Below, in pieces: positions 10,705 through 21,473 of a DNA stretch of 64,000 nucleotides (within the stretch, counting starts at the first letter, position 1; each line of letters starts with the position of its first letter). The DNA is taken from positions 124,001 through 188,000 of the forward strand of contig CALYLX010000124.1 in the NCBI GenBank assembly GCA_944990035.1. The letters run 5' to 3'. The position numbers were made by a program, and so were the translations under genes. The notes beneath the pieces were generated by a model, which saw only the letters and a program-made list of their open reading frames with translations, searched no databases and was not told the DNA's origin. The DNA comes from Clitopilus passeckerianus. Its lineage: Eukaryota > Basidiomycota > Agaricomycetes > Agaricales > Entolomataceae.

Positions 10705-11145
10705 ATGAAATTCGCTGTTGCTCTCGTCGCCCTCGCTGCCGTTGTTGCTGCTCTTCCGGTCGAAGAGGTATGCAGATTTGCTTTGTTCTTAGCTTACGGG
10801 CTATCAGTTGACGTGGGTGCTTAGCGTGGCGATGCCGCAGTCTATGACGCCCATGCTGTCCCAGGCTCTTGGATCAAGAGGAAGGAGGCTGCAGAGGCCG
10901 ACGCTGTCCTGCAACGCGGAGTGTACTGGCCTACCAAGAGGAGCGAGGCCGCAGAGGCTGACACCTTCCTTCAACGTGGCATCTATTGGCCGACGAAGAG
11001 AAGCGAGGCCGCTGAAGCCGACACAGTCTTGCAGAGGGCCGGCTACTGGCCTAAGAGGAGTGAGGCTGCTGAAGCTGACACGTTTTTGCAGAGGGGTATC
11101 TACTGGCCTAAGAGGGAGGCAAGTGCTGAAGCGGACGGCGCTTGA
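10705..11145 (+). CDS. Secreted Kex2-processed repeat precursor (candidate dikaritin-type RiPP)
   Basis: Exon 1 (10705-10767) encodes the signal peptide, hydrophobic to about residue 17. After a 57-nt intron, exon 2 (10825-11145) encodes the repeats; total 127 residues. Four units follow one plan: an acidic EAAEAD spacer, then xxLQR, then a core and Lys-Arg. The cores are GVYWPT (53-58), GIYWPT (73-78), AGYWP (93-97) and GIYWP (112-116). Kex2-type sites lie at 39-40, 59-60, 79-80, 98-99 and 117-118. The Glu-Ala-rich spacers after KR resemble dipeptidyl-peptidase trimming substrates. Every core keeps Tyr-Trp-Pro, which gives aromatic side chains for UstYa-type cross-linking. A plain secreted repeat peptide without cyclisation remains possible. 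Confidence 0.88.
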
Positions 11146-11814
11146 AATTCAATGTATGGCGGCGCTTCCTTGATTACTTCCACTTCGTTTAGCTGACAAG
11201 CATCCTACAGGCGGTATGCTTCTCGTGCCGATTGAAAGCTGTTGTGAAGTCGGAAGGAAGTCATCGTACACGATCCAGAAATCAGACTAGTACTAGAAAT
11301 TTGAACATAATGTTTGTTGAAGAACAGTCAGAGCACCAGGAAGATATTTAGACCCATTAAGATAGCCTTATATAGGCGTGGGTTCGATTTTCGAGGTGGA
11401 ATGTGAGAATGCCTGTCCGCCTGAGAGCTACAGCCTTCCTTCGTAAACGTCTGACCGGTAACTCAAGTAAGTCGTCCGGCATCAAGTGGACATGGCAGGT
11501 TCTGGCAAGCTGCCACTTTTTTTTTTGGATCCCAGGGTATGTTGTTCGTCTGTCATGAGGTGACGACGACGCTGACCCCTCGATATCTATGGTTTAGAAC
11601 TTTGGATTTAGAGCTCGTTGGGGGAGATTATTGGAGGTTGGCCTTCCTTCTCGTGTCACGACGTAATAGCGATGTTGTAAGAGGATTTCCATCCTTTAGG
11701 CCGTATTTACACAGTTATTTGGTACCAAGTCACCCTCCTGGATGCCGTTCACAATCAACTTCGCCCAGTGTAATGTTGCCTATTTTGATGCACCCATTTG
11801 TTATACTCTAAGAA
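11146..11814. other. Intergenic, no supported gene
   Basis: 3' flanks of two convergent genes. A T-run lies at about 11516-11526. I looked for further RiPP tailoring genes here (tyrosinase, a second UstY, methyltransferase) and found none. Confidence 0.5.
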
Positions 11815-13250
11815 TTATAGACAATACACTACGTTGAGATCAATGTGTCTCTCATTAGCTACGACCTTTGCCTCCTGAACCTCCCCTTTTGATTGATTAA
11901 TCTCGGCGGTGTAGAGAGAGATATTTGCCCATCCCGTACATCTGACCACTTCTGATAAACGCATTCCTCCAGCAGATTGGGGTTTCCAATCATATATGGA
12001 GATCCAGCCGCGAAGTTGCCCATCAACCATCTGTTTCCGGGAGATGGCGAGTAGAGAGGCCAAATCACCGTGAAGGACGGCGCCTCTGAGCTCGACCATA
12101 CGATTGACAGTGGCATCGAAAGCAAGTTCCTCTCCGTCCCAGCGGCAGTGGTGAGAACTCGGGGATGTGACATCCAACTGAAATCTGGACAAAGATATTG
12201 ACCGCAATGTTGAGCATGTCGCATCGAGTACATAACGCAGTTCATTATTGGCAATCCCGCGGACATTTTCAAGGTGCAGCCCCTGGAGCGCCTGATTTGG
12301 AGACGAAATCAAGTGACGGAGAGAACCCTTTGGCAGCCGGCCATTTTTCAGACTAAGTTCACGCAACTGGTATGCCGCTGGTTCTTCCGGCTGAATTTAT
12401 ATATATTATTAGTCCGTACGATTCAGAATTATAAGGTTCACCTACAGGCGACGAATACCTAGCACCTAAATATGAGAGATACAACATAATCAGATTACAG
12501 ATGAGGAAGATGAAAAGTACACATTGAGGTATGCACTCACTCTCCGAATCCCATTCATGAAGGCAAAGTCGTCCGAGCTTGGTCCACTTTTGAATGGTCT
12601 CCAGAACTGTACAGAAGTGAACAGGAGAATCCCATTCCGAGACGACCCCTGTATGATTGCGATGGAACTGCGATATGGTAAAGTTCTCGACGTGGTCCAG
12701 CCTCTTCATGCGGTTTTTGGAGTAATTGAAAACAAAACAGCGAATGTCCATGGTATGTAGGTTGTGAGCCACAGAGAGGATGTCATCGACCGGCTCAAGC
12801 CAGTCTACCGATTTCCAGGTGTTGTCGCCATAAAATAACACGTGGCGAGGCATGGTCACGACTCTTTCAGCGATGGAATGATACGCCTTTGTTGCATTAG
12901 CCAGTGAACGGAATTGGGGTAGGAAGAGTGGTGATTGGCCCCAAGCACGACACGTCCAAAGAAGGTTCAGCGTACCAGCATCAAGCCAATATTTCCTAAT
13001 GAGTGCACAAGAGAGTAGTGTACGTGCACAAGAAGCGGGGTCCTCGTCGTCCTCAATAGCATTTCGCCCGATTTCGCGAATAACGTGCGAAGGGAGTGAT
13101 GGAACCCCGTTGCGTGAGCGGACATCGAGAGGAAATATTCGAAGCAAATATCGAAAATCATGAAAACACTGGTCGGCTGATTCATGGTCGCGAATGACCA
13201 CATAGGCTCCACTGGATTCGAAAGTAGCGTGTACTGTTTGACGGTCAGGG
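11815..13250 (-). CDS. F-box/LRR-like protein with a 20-nt microexon
   Basis: The large exon (down to 12541) contains an F-box-like start, LPSHVIREIGRNAI, followed by LLSCALIRKYWLDAGTLNLL, the usual F-box helices. LRR-like sequence follows (VLETIQKWTKLGRLCL). Splicing through a 20-nt microexon at 12446-12465 (ARYSSP) joins it in frame to the last exon, 11815-12390. That exon reads PEEPAAYQLRELSLKNGRLP and ends ERHIDLNVVYCL. Phases fit: phase 1 into the microexon, phase 0 out of it. F-box proteins recruit targets to SCF ubiquitin ligases; the target here is unknown. The start is not resolved: no in-frame Met precedes the F-box, so a first exon is missing or the 5' end is damaged. Confidence 0.65.
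12446..12465 (-). other. 20-nt microexon of the F-box/LRR-like gene
   Basis: The minus strand reads TTTAG acceptor, 20 nt, then a GTAGG donor. Adding it restores the frame between the exon ending WDSE plus one base and the exon starting PEEPAAYQ. Without it the two exons are out of phase. A 16-nt or 19-nt equivalent is possible in the paralogue at about 55270. Confidence 0.55.
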
Positions 13251-13269
13251 TCTACGTGGTACAAACGAT

Positions 13270-13692
13270 TGTGTAGAATGCGCAGTTTCCTCCTTTCTTT
13301 TCCGAAGCTGCGGTTATGTGGAAGAGGCTGGAGGATTTGTTCATGGTTTGATGACAGTAAAAGTGATACCGCGAGGGTCGAGGTTGGTCTTCCAGGTCCT
13401 TGACGTAAGCGGGATCTGTTACAGGGTGGTAGTGCCCTCTGTAAGATAAAAGTTATCAACACGTTCTTTTATATTTCTGACCACGTACCCATGATCCTAT
13501 CTCGTCTAGGTTATCAGTATCATCGGTAACAATTAAGATTTGAACGGTTGAAATCGCTAACTGCTGGAAGTGGAGGGTGACAATGTGCGTTCGAACGCGG
13601 TCCCAAGGTAGATCTTCGTATTCCAGACCGTCTACAGGTTCCAAAGTATGTGTCGCGTCTATACAGAAGCTAGCAGAGTCGTCATGATCCAT
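13270..13692 (-). pseudogene. Possible truncated gene or 5' exon upstream of the F-box gene
   Basis: A frame starting MDHDDSASFC at 13692 has good coding character (LPWDRVRTHIVTLHFQQLAI, then DDTDNLDEIGSW). After a likely intron at about 13450-13492, one frame reads HYHPVTDPAYVKDLEDQPRP and stops near 13265. A different acceptor leads into the F-box frame instead. I do not recognise the family. It could be the 5' end of the F-box gene or a remnant of another gene. Confidence 0.35.
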
Positions 13693-14674
13693 TGGATCGA
13701 TTCAAGTGTGAGTGGGCAATCCCCACCAACGCGGCGTGCTGTTTACTCATGTTTGTTCAGCCTATCAGCGATAGAAAAAGTGTCTGGTGCACTTTTCGAG
13801 CCACAAAGTCATTTTCACCACATATGTTCGCAGAGAGAGTTGCTCTAAAGCGGCTAATAAAGAAACTTATCCTAATAGAATATTTGTAACTGCTTCTGAA
13901 CACGAGATCTTGGCTTGATTGCACGACTAAAGCCATGGAGAGCAAATGTACCAGAATAGAAATCATCTACTATAGTTAGGAACGAAATCTCTCCGTCAGA
14001 GTGGGACGCAAAAATGAGTTTATGATTGGGAATGTGCACCACAAGATAGAGCTTTTTGCCACCAGCGGTTAGATAGGCGTGTGAAAACACGGTTTTTGGT
14101 GCAAACCCAGGTTGTTTCCCTGTTCGTTAACGTCCCATGATCTTCTGGCTGAGTTATAGCGTATTATGAATCTATATTGTTACATCTATCATTGTATAGT
14201 TCAAATGACTGGTTTATACTTGTGGACGTTCACAAAAGTGTCCTGGACATCTTTTGATGGCTGTGCGCTTGCTAAGTGTATCACACCCATATGCGGAATT
14301 GCCCATTGACAGTCCCAATTCAAGACGAGCAAGGAGGTCTTTGTAAGCAGCATTCGCCTCCATCTTCGATGCTTCTGGAGCCGACGTTCCGATGGATTCA
14401 CAGTGGCTACAGCTGGGAACCTCTCAGAGAGAACTTCCACCATTATTGGGTATTTTCTTCGCACATAAATTACGACCCAACACCTGCGTCAAGTATGGTT
14501 TCCATCATCCTTGATGCGGGCGCCTCTAACACCATTGACGAGTTTCGCCTCCTTATTTTGTCTCATACGGATGGGGTGATCGGTAATCTGGTAAGCGCTA
14601 AGCTCATTTGCACGCCAATAATTGAAGAACCCGGCGTACAAAGCGGGACATAGTGGCAACTCAACCCAAGCTTT
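13693..14674. other. Intergenic or decayed sequence
   Basis: Overlapping frames on both strands, none with recognisable domains. Part of 14276-14674 may be the decayed N-terminal half of the pseudogene that follows, but alignment to intact copies is not convincing by eye. Confidence 0.35.
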
Positions 14675-15603
14675 GTGGAGCAGCGGCGGAACGTAATAAC
14701 CAGCATCCAGCATGCAGAAGGATCGCGCTTCCCCTCATTTTCCACCCAAGCCATCTGCATAGACTACCGTCTATCCACGGCTCCTAGAGACCCCCAACAA
14801 AGCCTAGAATTATTTATGACACGGTTTTTACTCTGTCACGAGGCCATTCAGCCTCAGAGATGACTCGATCTATGGAAACCAATCGTCATACCTTCCACAC
14901 TATTCTGTCTATCGTATTCTTCCAACGAACGCGCTCCAGCGAAGACCGTTCCCCATGATCCAGATTCTCTAACGGTCGGATCGCTCTACAGCGGGGGGCT
15001 TGATGTACGTACTACTGAAGTCCATTCTCACCCACCACAGCAACCCCAGTCCGCAAAGTATCAACTGCAGCATCTGACTCTCAGCCAAGGCTCACTTTCC
15101 GGCGCATATCTCCGGGGTTTGGTATCAAATTCCACTCATACATCGAGAGTGTTGCGGCTCAGAGGGGTGACGGGCTTGACGAACCAAAACATATACGGGG
15201 TTCTCCTGTCGGTCTCCGAGAATTTGGAGGAGGTCGCCTTGACCAACTTCAAAATTACACCATTTGCCATTGAGGGTGAAGAACGGGCTTTCGATGCGAG
15301 TGTGGAAAGGATGGTGCGCCTACGAAAAGCAACCCTCATACAAGTGTGGCATCGAATCTTGCAAATATACGCAAGAGATCATCTCAGATGGTCCCACACT
15401 CAGAGCTCTCTCTGACCTCTTACACTGTTGACTATATTCGAGCGGAAACAGACCCGGTGGGAGTAGGAATTGTTGACGCTGCCCAACACACGGCATGGTC
15501 GAAGGTGGAACTATCAATTCTTTCGCCACCTGGCACCGACGACGGAGCTGAACTCGAGCAAGAGTTGCGACGCGCGATGGAAAAAAGCTTTGTAGATATT
15601 TAA
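14675..15603 (+). pseudogene. F-box/LRR-like paralogue, frameshifted
   Basis: The C-terminal half is recognisable: KYQLQHLTLSQGSLSGAYLR and LVSNSTHTSRVLRLRGVTGL parallel the genes at 11815 and 54780. After FDASVERMVRLRKATLI the homologous sequence continues in another frame (ASNLANIRKRSSQM, from 15346). A single-base frameshift at about 15340 is therefore indicated. The tail ends RRAMEKSFVDI at 15603. The upstream part is interrupted by stops, for example after HEAIQPQR. Confidence 0.6.
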
Positions 15604-15692
15604 AAATTCGAAAGTAAATATGAAGATTTTCATTCATTATCATATACAGTCTAGACCATCTATCCAAATATACAATGTACTAGAGGAAGCGC

Positions 15693-16991
15693 TCATCTAC
15701 TGGGTATTGTACTACTTTCAGTGAGGAACTTGGGAAATATGCTTGTTGGCGGAGGCTTCAAGCCAGCGTCCGCCTGGGCCATGTAAACCCGACCGGCGAT
15801 GAGGTTGAAAACAAGACCTGTAGTGAATTAATTATCGTGGCGCCACGAGATAGATTCTAGATGAGCATACCTATCGTGGGTACAAGAACGTAAGATAGGG
15901 TTACGGTATACGGACTTCCCGTTGCGCCAAGGATAACAAGAGCTAACAGCTCCAGAGAATAGATCATGGCACTCTCGATAATGATAAGAGTCACTTGTAC
16001 CAGAGATGCTCCAAGAGAACGAGCTCCTGCCTTGGATGAGGCTCTGTGTTGAAGCCAGATGCGGAGGACGATTAGACCCGTCGTGCTGACGTTCTGAACG
16101 AGGTGAGCCAAGGCTATGAGCCTAAGAATTGTCCGAAAGGTAGTGGCGGGAAGAAGAGTTGGACGCCTGTAGCAGGCGAAGAGTGGCAGGCCGAGACCTG
16201 GGGTATGGAATCACTAACTCGCCTAAAAGAAAGACGGGACGTCGCTTCGTACCAATAGATGTTAGGAGAAGAGAACCAGGGAGTACCACGACGTAAAACC
16301 GCCGGTACCAGAGTACGAAGCAGCGATAAATCTGTCAATAATCAGGAAGGTGGATGTTTAGAATAGCAATGAGCTTACGACAAGTGCATCTCCAATATTC
16401 ATCATTAAAAACTCAAGGATGTGAGTTGCCAGGCTGCTCCATGTATTAATGGACATCAAATAGTCGGCTGGCCCCGATGAGTTCCATACAAAGGCGTTCA
16501 GGAGCCTCGCGAAGTTGACCACTGCAAGTCATGCGTAGTGATGAGCTCATGAGCGTAGTGTTAATCATGAAACGTAGACCGCACCTGTATACAAGGTGGC
16601 AACAATGAAGAGGAGTGCATTTATGACGAAAAAGACCTGAAAAGCAAGGTCGGACAAAGGATTGGCTCACTATTCGTATTCAGCCACGAACCTTGGTCGC
16701 CGGGGAAAGTGGTAACTTTCTCTGCCTGTGAACGACGACAAGAGAGACCAAAAATGAACAGAGATATATTCCTAGGGGATTACTATTAGCAGAAGCGAGC
16801 TCAGGAATCCAGCCGCCCAACCATAGAGCAGAAACTAATTCTAAGGTTAACTTTGATCCGGTGGGCATATGAATGATTCAGAGGGAAGATACCTGGAGAA
16901 GAAAACCCAGAAGGTGTGCTAGAATGACCTGTTCGTCGTCCTCTGGAGTGAAAGAAGATAGCAACGCTGCTGAACCATGAGACTCGGGCAT
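15693..16991 (-). CDS. Seven-helix membrane protein, copy 1
   Basis: The gene is built from several small exons. It starts MPESHGSAALL at 16991. The next segments are FLLYGIYLCSFLVSLVVV (helix 1, spliced across a short intron), VFFVINALLFIVATLYTG, and ARLLNAFVWN through HILEFLMMNIGDALV. These are followed by IYRCFVLWYRRFYVVVLPGS, LVQNVSTTGLIVLRIW and IIIESAMIYSLELLALVILG. The last exon reads GLVFNLIAGRVYMA and stops at 15693. This is the common Agaricomycete family of putative seven-helix proteins of unknown function, GPCR-like in topology. The exon-by-exon match with copy 2 supports the model. Exact splice sites are approximate. Confidence 0.7.
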
Positions 16992-17992
16992 CGGAGCAGA
17001 ATTTGGGTGGAAAGATACTGTTCAGTTAGTATATATTCTCGAGTGGCTGACAAACGGTGACCGAACGGCGATCAGGTTTCAATTTTGATCCAGGGTATCG
17101 TATCAAGCTTCGATACCTCATGACAAGACCCTTCCGATCCAGGGCCGATAACCTTAATACATACAGTCAAGGAAGCAAAGGCCACTCAGTGGATCAGTCA
17201 TGGGCTTGAGAAGTTCACGTAACGGAAGATCATGAACGCAGAAATGACGCAGGAGAGGTTCCGCCATGCTGACTCGGTGTCAACAGATTTCCAGCTAGAA
17301 GTCAAGAACCAAATGAATAATCGATGGCAAGGCCAAAAGTTACCCATTCTCAGCCTCTCGTTGGGGTGAAAGCTTTTTCCAGCTGTGCTGATCGTCCTGG
17401 TCTAACTGATACGGGCCAGAGAGGAATGACTATAGCGTTATGAGTAACGTCAAGTACTTTGAACCCCAATAACCGAGTATCAATGTATTGCCAAGGCACA
17501 GGGGACAAATCCGTACGAGCACTCTATCATGTGTATGTCAATGGGAATTTGTACATGGGATTTCGGAAGAAACCACCGGCGACACGCCGCAAAGAGGAAT
17601 GACCAGTCCAACTCGTTTTTAGATAAATACTCCCGAAAACACGGAGACCGCAGATTTAGGTCCCGTTGACCCAGACCGATGTGAAGGGGTAAGAATTTGT
17701 TTGGGCCACTTCGGGTCGGAGGCGCCTGCTGTTGCTGACACGCAAGCTTATCTCCTACCCCAAAGTCGTCAGGCTGTTTCCCCCAGACTTTATACCAGTG
17801 AATGGACGCTTCGCAAAGTCGAATTGTAATCTACACTCCAGATTATTATACTACATTATCAGGGTAATATAAACTATCACCCTAAACGTGGGCGAGGGAA
17901 CCAGTAGCGCTACTGGTACATTATATATCGGCTAACCTAGCAGTGGGAATATCATACAACTCCAGGGTGTTTGTCTGATGATGGCATAGTCA
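16992..17992. other. Intergenic, one perfect palindrome
   Basis: No supported gene. An 18-nt perfect palindrome, ACCAGTAGCGCTACTGGT, lies at 17900-17917, just beyond the 3' end of seven-helix copy 2. Confidence 0.55.
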
Positions 17993-19497
17993 CTAAAGGC
18001 TCTTGAGGGACTTGTCAGAGTCGTCTGAGATACAAGAACCGATTTGCTGACCTGCACATGGCGGTGTTGCCTGGGCTGTGGAGGAAAGGTTGTCACACTC
18101 AGCATCCACCGACCCCTTTAATGAAACCTTGTCTAGGATTCGATTAGGTTGGTCCATAATCCCACCGTGTAATAATGGAGCAACATACCTGCTTCATGTC
18201 TGATTGTAGCCAAGCCGGTGTCTTGACTCGTCGCTACCGAATTGAACCTGGGCAATAGGTTCGTACTGGGCATCTGCATGGCTGCGGATGACTGAGCAAC
18301 ATATACTCGTATGGAGATGAGATTGAAGACGATTCCTGGTAGGAAACAGTGAGGAGATCTATCATAGTGAGAGGCGTTTGACAGGCCGCACCTATGGTTG
18401 GGACGAGCACATACTGAACGGTGGAGAGAAAATGACTGTCGCGGACATCAAGGATGATCAACCCAAGCAAGATCAAGGTGTAAATCATCGCGCTCTCAAC
18501 GATGATCCTAGCCGTCTGCATCAAAGTGGCGCCCAGAGTCCGAACACCCGCTTTCGTTGAGGTACGATGTCGCGTCCAGAGTCGCCAGACAATGAGCCCC
18601 GTCGTGAGGATGTTCTGGGAGAAGTGCATCGGATACACGCAGGAGCGGAGAGCCAGAAGTGTCGAGTTGGGGATGATAGTGGGGTGGCCGAATGAAATGA
18701 ACATCGGGATACCAGCAGCTGATCATCAAGGGTGAACTATTGAACGCTGTGAACGAAGGATTTTGCTCACCGAAGGATGCTAGCGCAAGAAGGACAGGCA
18801 GCATGATCACATAGAAATTGCGTGACCAGATAATGTAACACCGGTAGATCTATCGTCCGTCAGCCTTGCTGGTCAGGTAGGTTTCAAGGCACTCACCACC
18901 AGTGCGTCTGCGGCATTCATCATTATGAAAATGAGGATATAGAAGGCCAAGTTTTCCCAGTGCTTGGCCCAGGAAGGATAGTTGAAGTAGGCCGTTGGCC
19001 CATCGGGATTTATTATGAAAGCTCGCACGAGTCTTGAGAGACCTATAGCTGTGACAGAGTTTAGTGCTTGGCTGGTATTTGCGGAAGGATGACATACCAG
19101 CATGGATCGTAGCCGTAACGAAGAGCAGGACATTCGAGTAAACGAAAACCTATTCAACACCTAAGTCTCGTTGAACAGTGCAAGCAGCCAAATACCCACC
19201 TTTGAAGAGAACGTAAATTGGCGGCGCTGCCTGAAGATGATTCCAAGTGAAACCACGAATGAGAAAATATAACTTCCTGCGATCGACATCAGCCCAGAGC
19301 AACATGGAAGATCTTGTGACGCACCGTAGAGTAAAAACTGAGGAAGTGTCAGCCAAATGTCAGCTCATGAGGAAGCTTGTCGAACTAAGACTACACACCT
19401 CAATGGGGAGGCCAAGTATGTGTGCGAGTCCGAACTCACGGCCGGCATCTCGCCTGGCTACCACTGTCGTCGGTCCTGTCCCATTCAAGCTGCCCAT
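17993..19497 (-). CDS. Seven-helix membrane protein, copy 2
   Basis: Starts MGSLNGTGPTTVVARRDAG at 19497; an in-frame upstream Met at 19566 is an alternative. Segments in order are FLLYG joined to SYIFSFVVSLGIIFRQRR, then VFVYSNVLLFVTATIHA, SRLVRAFIINPDGPTAYF and FYILIFIMMNAADALV. IYRCYIIWSRNFYVIMLPVL, FSQNILTTGLIVWRLW, IIVESAMIYTLILLGLIILD and a C-terminal GIVFNLISIRVYVAQ follow. The tail either ends TNLIES or, with one more intron, SDDSDKSLKSL at 17993. The order matches copy 1 exactly, so these are tandem duplicates. The role is unknown; receptor-like topology only. Confidence 0.7.
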
Positions 19498-19566
19498 TGA
19501 ATGGAAGGTTGGTAAAGTGAGTTCGAAGAGGGATCCTCGGGGCTGCTGAAAGAATATATATCCCAC

Positions 19567-20075
19567 GACTCGCCTGTCAATGAAATGTCGACGAAGTGTG
19601 GAGAATTACCGGACCAGGGATCCAGGGTCATTCTTGCAGATGAATTTTGATCCAGAGGTTCAATGTTTCAAGCGTTCAAGAGGGCGATTGGGAGGCGAAG
19701 AGCACCCAGAAGTGTCTGAGTCCAGGGAGACGTATCGCAAGGATGGGGGAATCGTGATAACATTTCCTTCCCAAATCTCTACCTATGCGTCTTGAGGATC
19801 CTATCTAGTTGCTTTCAAGATTCTCAAAGGATACATTCCAAGGGTCCGGCTGCTCTCAGTGGCAGTGGCGTGAGTACTGCGGCAGGACCCTCGCGTTTTG
19901 CCTTGACGCGTGACGCCACCGGTCACGCACGGTCCAGGTGCTGATGGAGCTGGTGTCCCTGGCAGTATCCATGTAAGCCCTCGTCATGACGAATTGGCAA
20001 ACATCCTAACCAAAGCTGGACGGATAAAATTACAGAAGGTAAGCAGTACGAGCGTAATTAGAGAGGCAATCGCAA
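19567..20075. other. Intergenic, no supported gene
   Basis: Promoter side of copy 2 and 3' side of copy 3. Nothing further recognised. Confidence 0.5.
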
Positions 20076-21473
20076 CTAATCGACAAAATGACCCCCTTCC
20101 AGAGAACACATTTCATCGCTCGGTGTAAACACCATGAGTTCAACGGGCTCGTCGATACGAAATCGGCTTTCTGCAATGGCGCACATGCTGTCGGTGACCG
20201 AAGCCTTGGTTTGAACAAGTATACGGAGTATGATCATGTAGTTAGCCTGGCAAGGCGAGTGATTAATTAGAATCTTCCAAAGGACCTGTGAAATCAGACC
20301 TACGGCGAAGGCGAACTGAAATCGTTCTAACACCAATCTAATGGCCAAGGCGACATAGGAGGGATAGTCTCTAACCCTGAAAACGACTGCGAATCCCTGT
20401 ATTGAATGAGCCATTTCGTTGTGAGAGGCCCCAAGACAGTAAACAGACCTGAACGACACAGAACGCAAACCCAGTTTCGAGCATAAACATAATTCGTTTT
20501 TGTGCTGGTGAATACCCCATGTCTATCTCGTTCAGATGTCTAATAAGCCATCGTCGATGTGACCTAGTTACAGGTCGGTGACCCGAAATTATTCATGAGA
20601 TAATGAAGACGTACCACAACTTATACCCAACCAGAAATGTGGTGCTAACATTGGTAAAAAGCGATAGGGACTGGCCGGCACAAATAAGATTGTATCCAAC
20701 GACGGTCAAGTGGGTAAATCGAGGCAACTGGGAACCCTCGATCGCATATCCGACGAAGAGACATGCTATAAGGGTACTTCAGTTAATCTCTGTGTAGCTG
20801 CAAAAGGTGTAAACACTCACGGACAGATGCGGAGAGAGCAAGAATAGACGGGATAAAGATTTTCGCTGTATCAGGATAGAGCGCTCGCGCTCGCCAGATC
20901 ACTAAAGCGTCGCTAACACTAAGCTTATGGAGACGTTATTGCTGAGTTTTTGGAACGGCAGAAAGTCAACTACGACTTACCGTAAGGTATTCTGAGAAAT
21001 ATGTTGCATATGTGGTTTTCTTAAACATGATGTCGACGGTATCGGCCACTTGACGCATCTTGGTGACATTATTGCCGTAGTTGGACTCGCGCGTGAATGC
21101 CTGCATGAATATCGAGAGACCGGCGGTTGACGAGGTGAAGCTTGCAAACTCGCTGATGAAGCAGAGAGCAGCGGATGTCACTACGATTTGCATCGGTAGA
21201 CCACGTAGTCCTCGCTGACTAGTGGGTATCAAGCAGAGGTCAGGGACTGGATTACAGACGATATCTCTGGGGTGGGGATACATACCGAGTCAGGTAGAAG
21301 GCAAAGGCGAACAATCCAAGAGAGACACCTGGATGCTAGGAGTCAATGGAGGACTGGATGCAGTGTAGCTCATGTGGCTCACCAAAGCGGATTGAGCCAG
21401 TAATCAGTCGAAAGATGTCAATGAGCACTGTGTTTCCGACATGGCGTGCAAAGTCAAGTTCTTCGGGAGTCAT
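20076..21473 (-). CDS. Seven-helix membrane protein, copy 3 (divergent)
   Basis: Starts MTPEELDFARHVGNTVLIDI at 21473 and splices to GVSLGLFAFAFYLTR. Further segments are ALCFISEFASFTSSTAGLSI, VSDALVIWRARALYP, CLFVGYAIEGSQLPRF, SLFTNVSTTFLVGYKLWY and KRIMFMLETGFAFCVVQ, then a long hydrophilic C-terminal tail stopping at 20076. The helix layout matches copies 1 and 2, but residue identity is low, so this is an older paralogue or another subfamily of the same superfamily. Intron borders are approximate. Function unknown. Confidence 0.6.

Noticed and set aside
10705..11145. Alpha-factor-type mating pheromone precursor
   Set aside because: The KR-EA processing logic is similar. However, basidiomycete pheromones are lipidated CAAX peptides, the cores do not resemble pheromones, and a UstYa-like gene is adjacent.
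10808..11173. 121-residue frame overlapping the repeat precursor
   Set aside because: Out-of-frame reading of the repeats. The frame with a spliced signal peptide, regular KR sites and conserved cores is clearly the real one.
14489..14713. Minus-strand frame MLDAGYYVPPLLHKAW
   Set aside because: Reads fairly protein-like but has no family, start context or exon chain, and lies opposite the F-box/LRR-like pseudogene.
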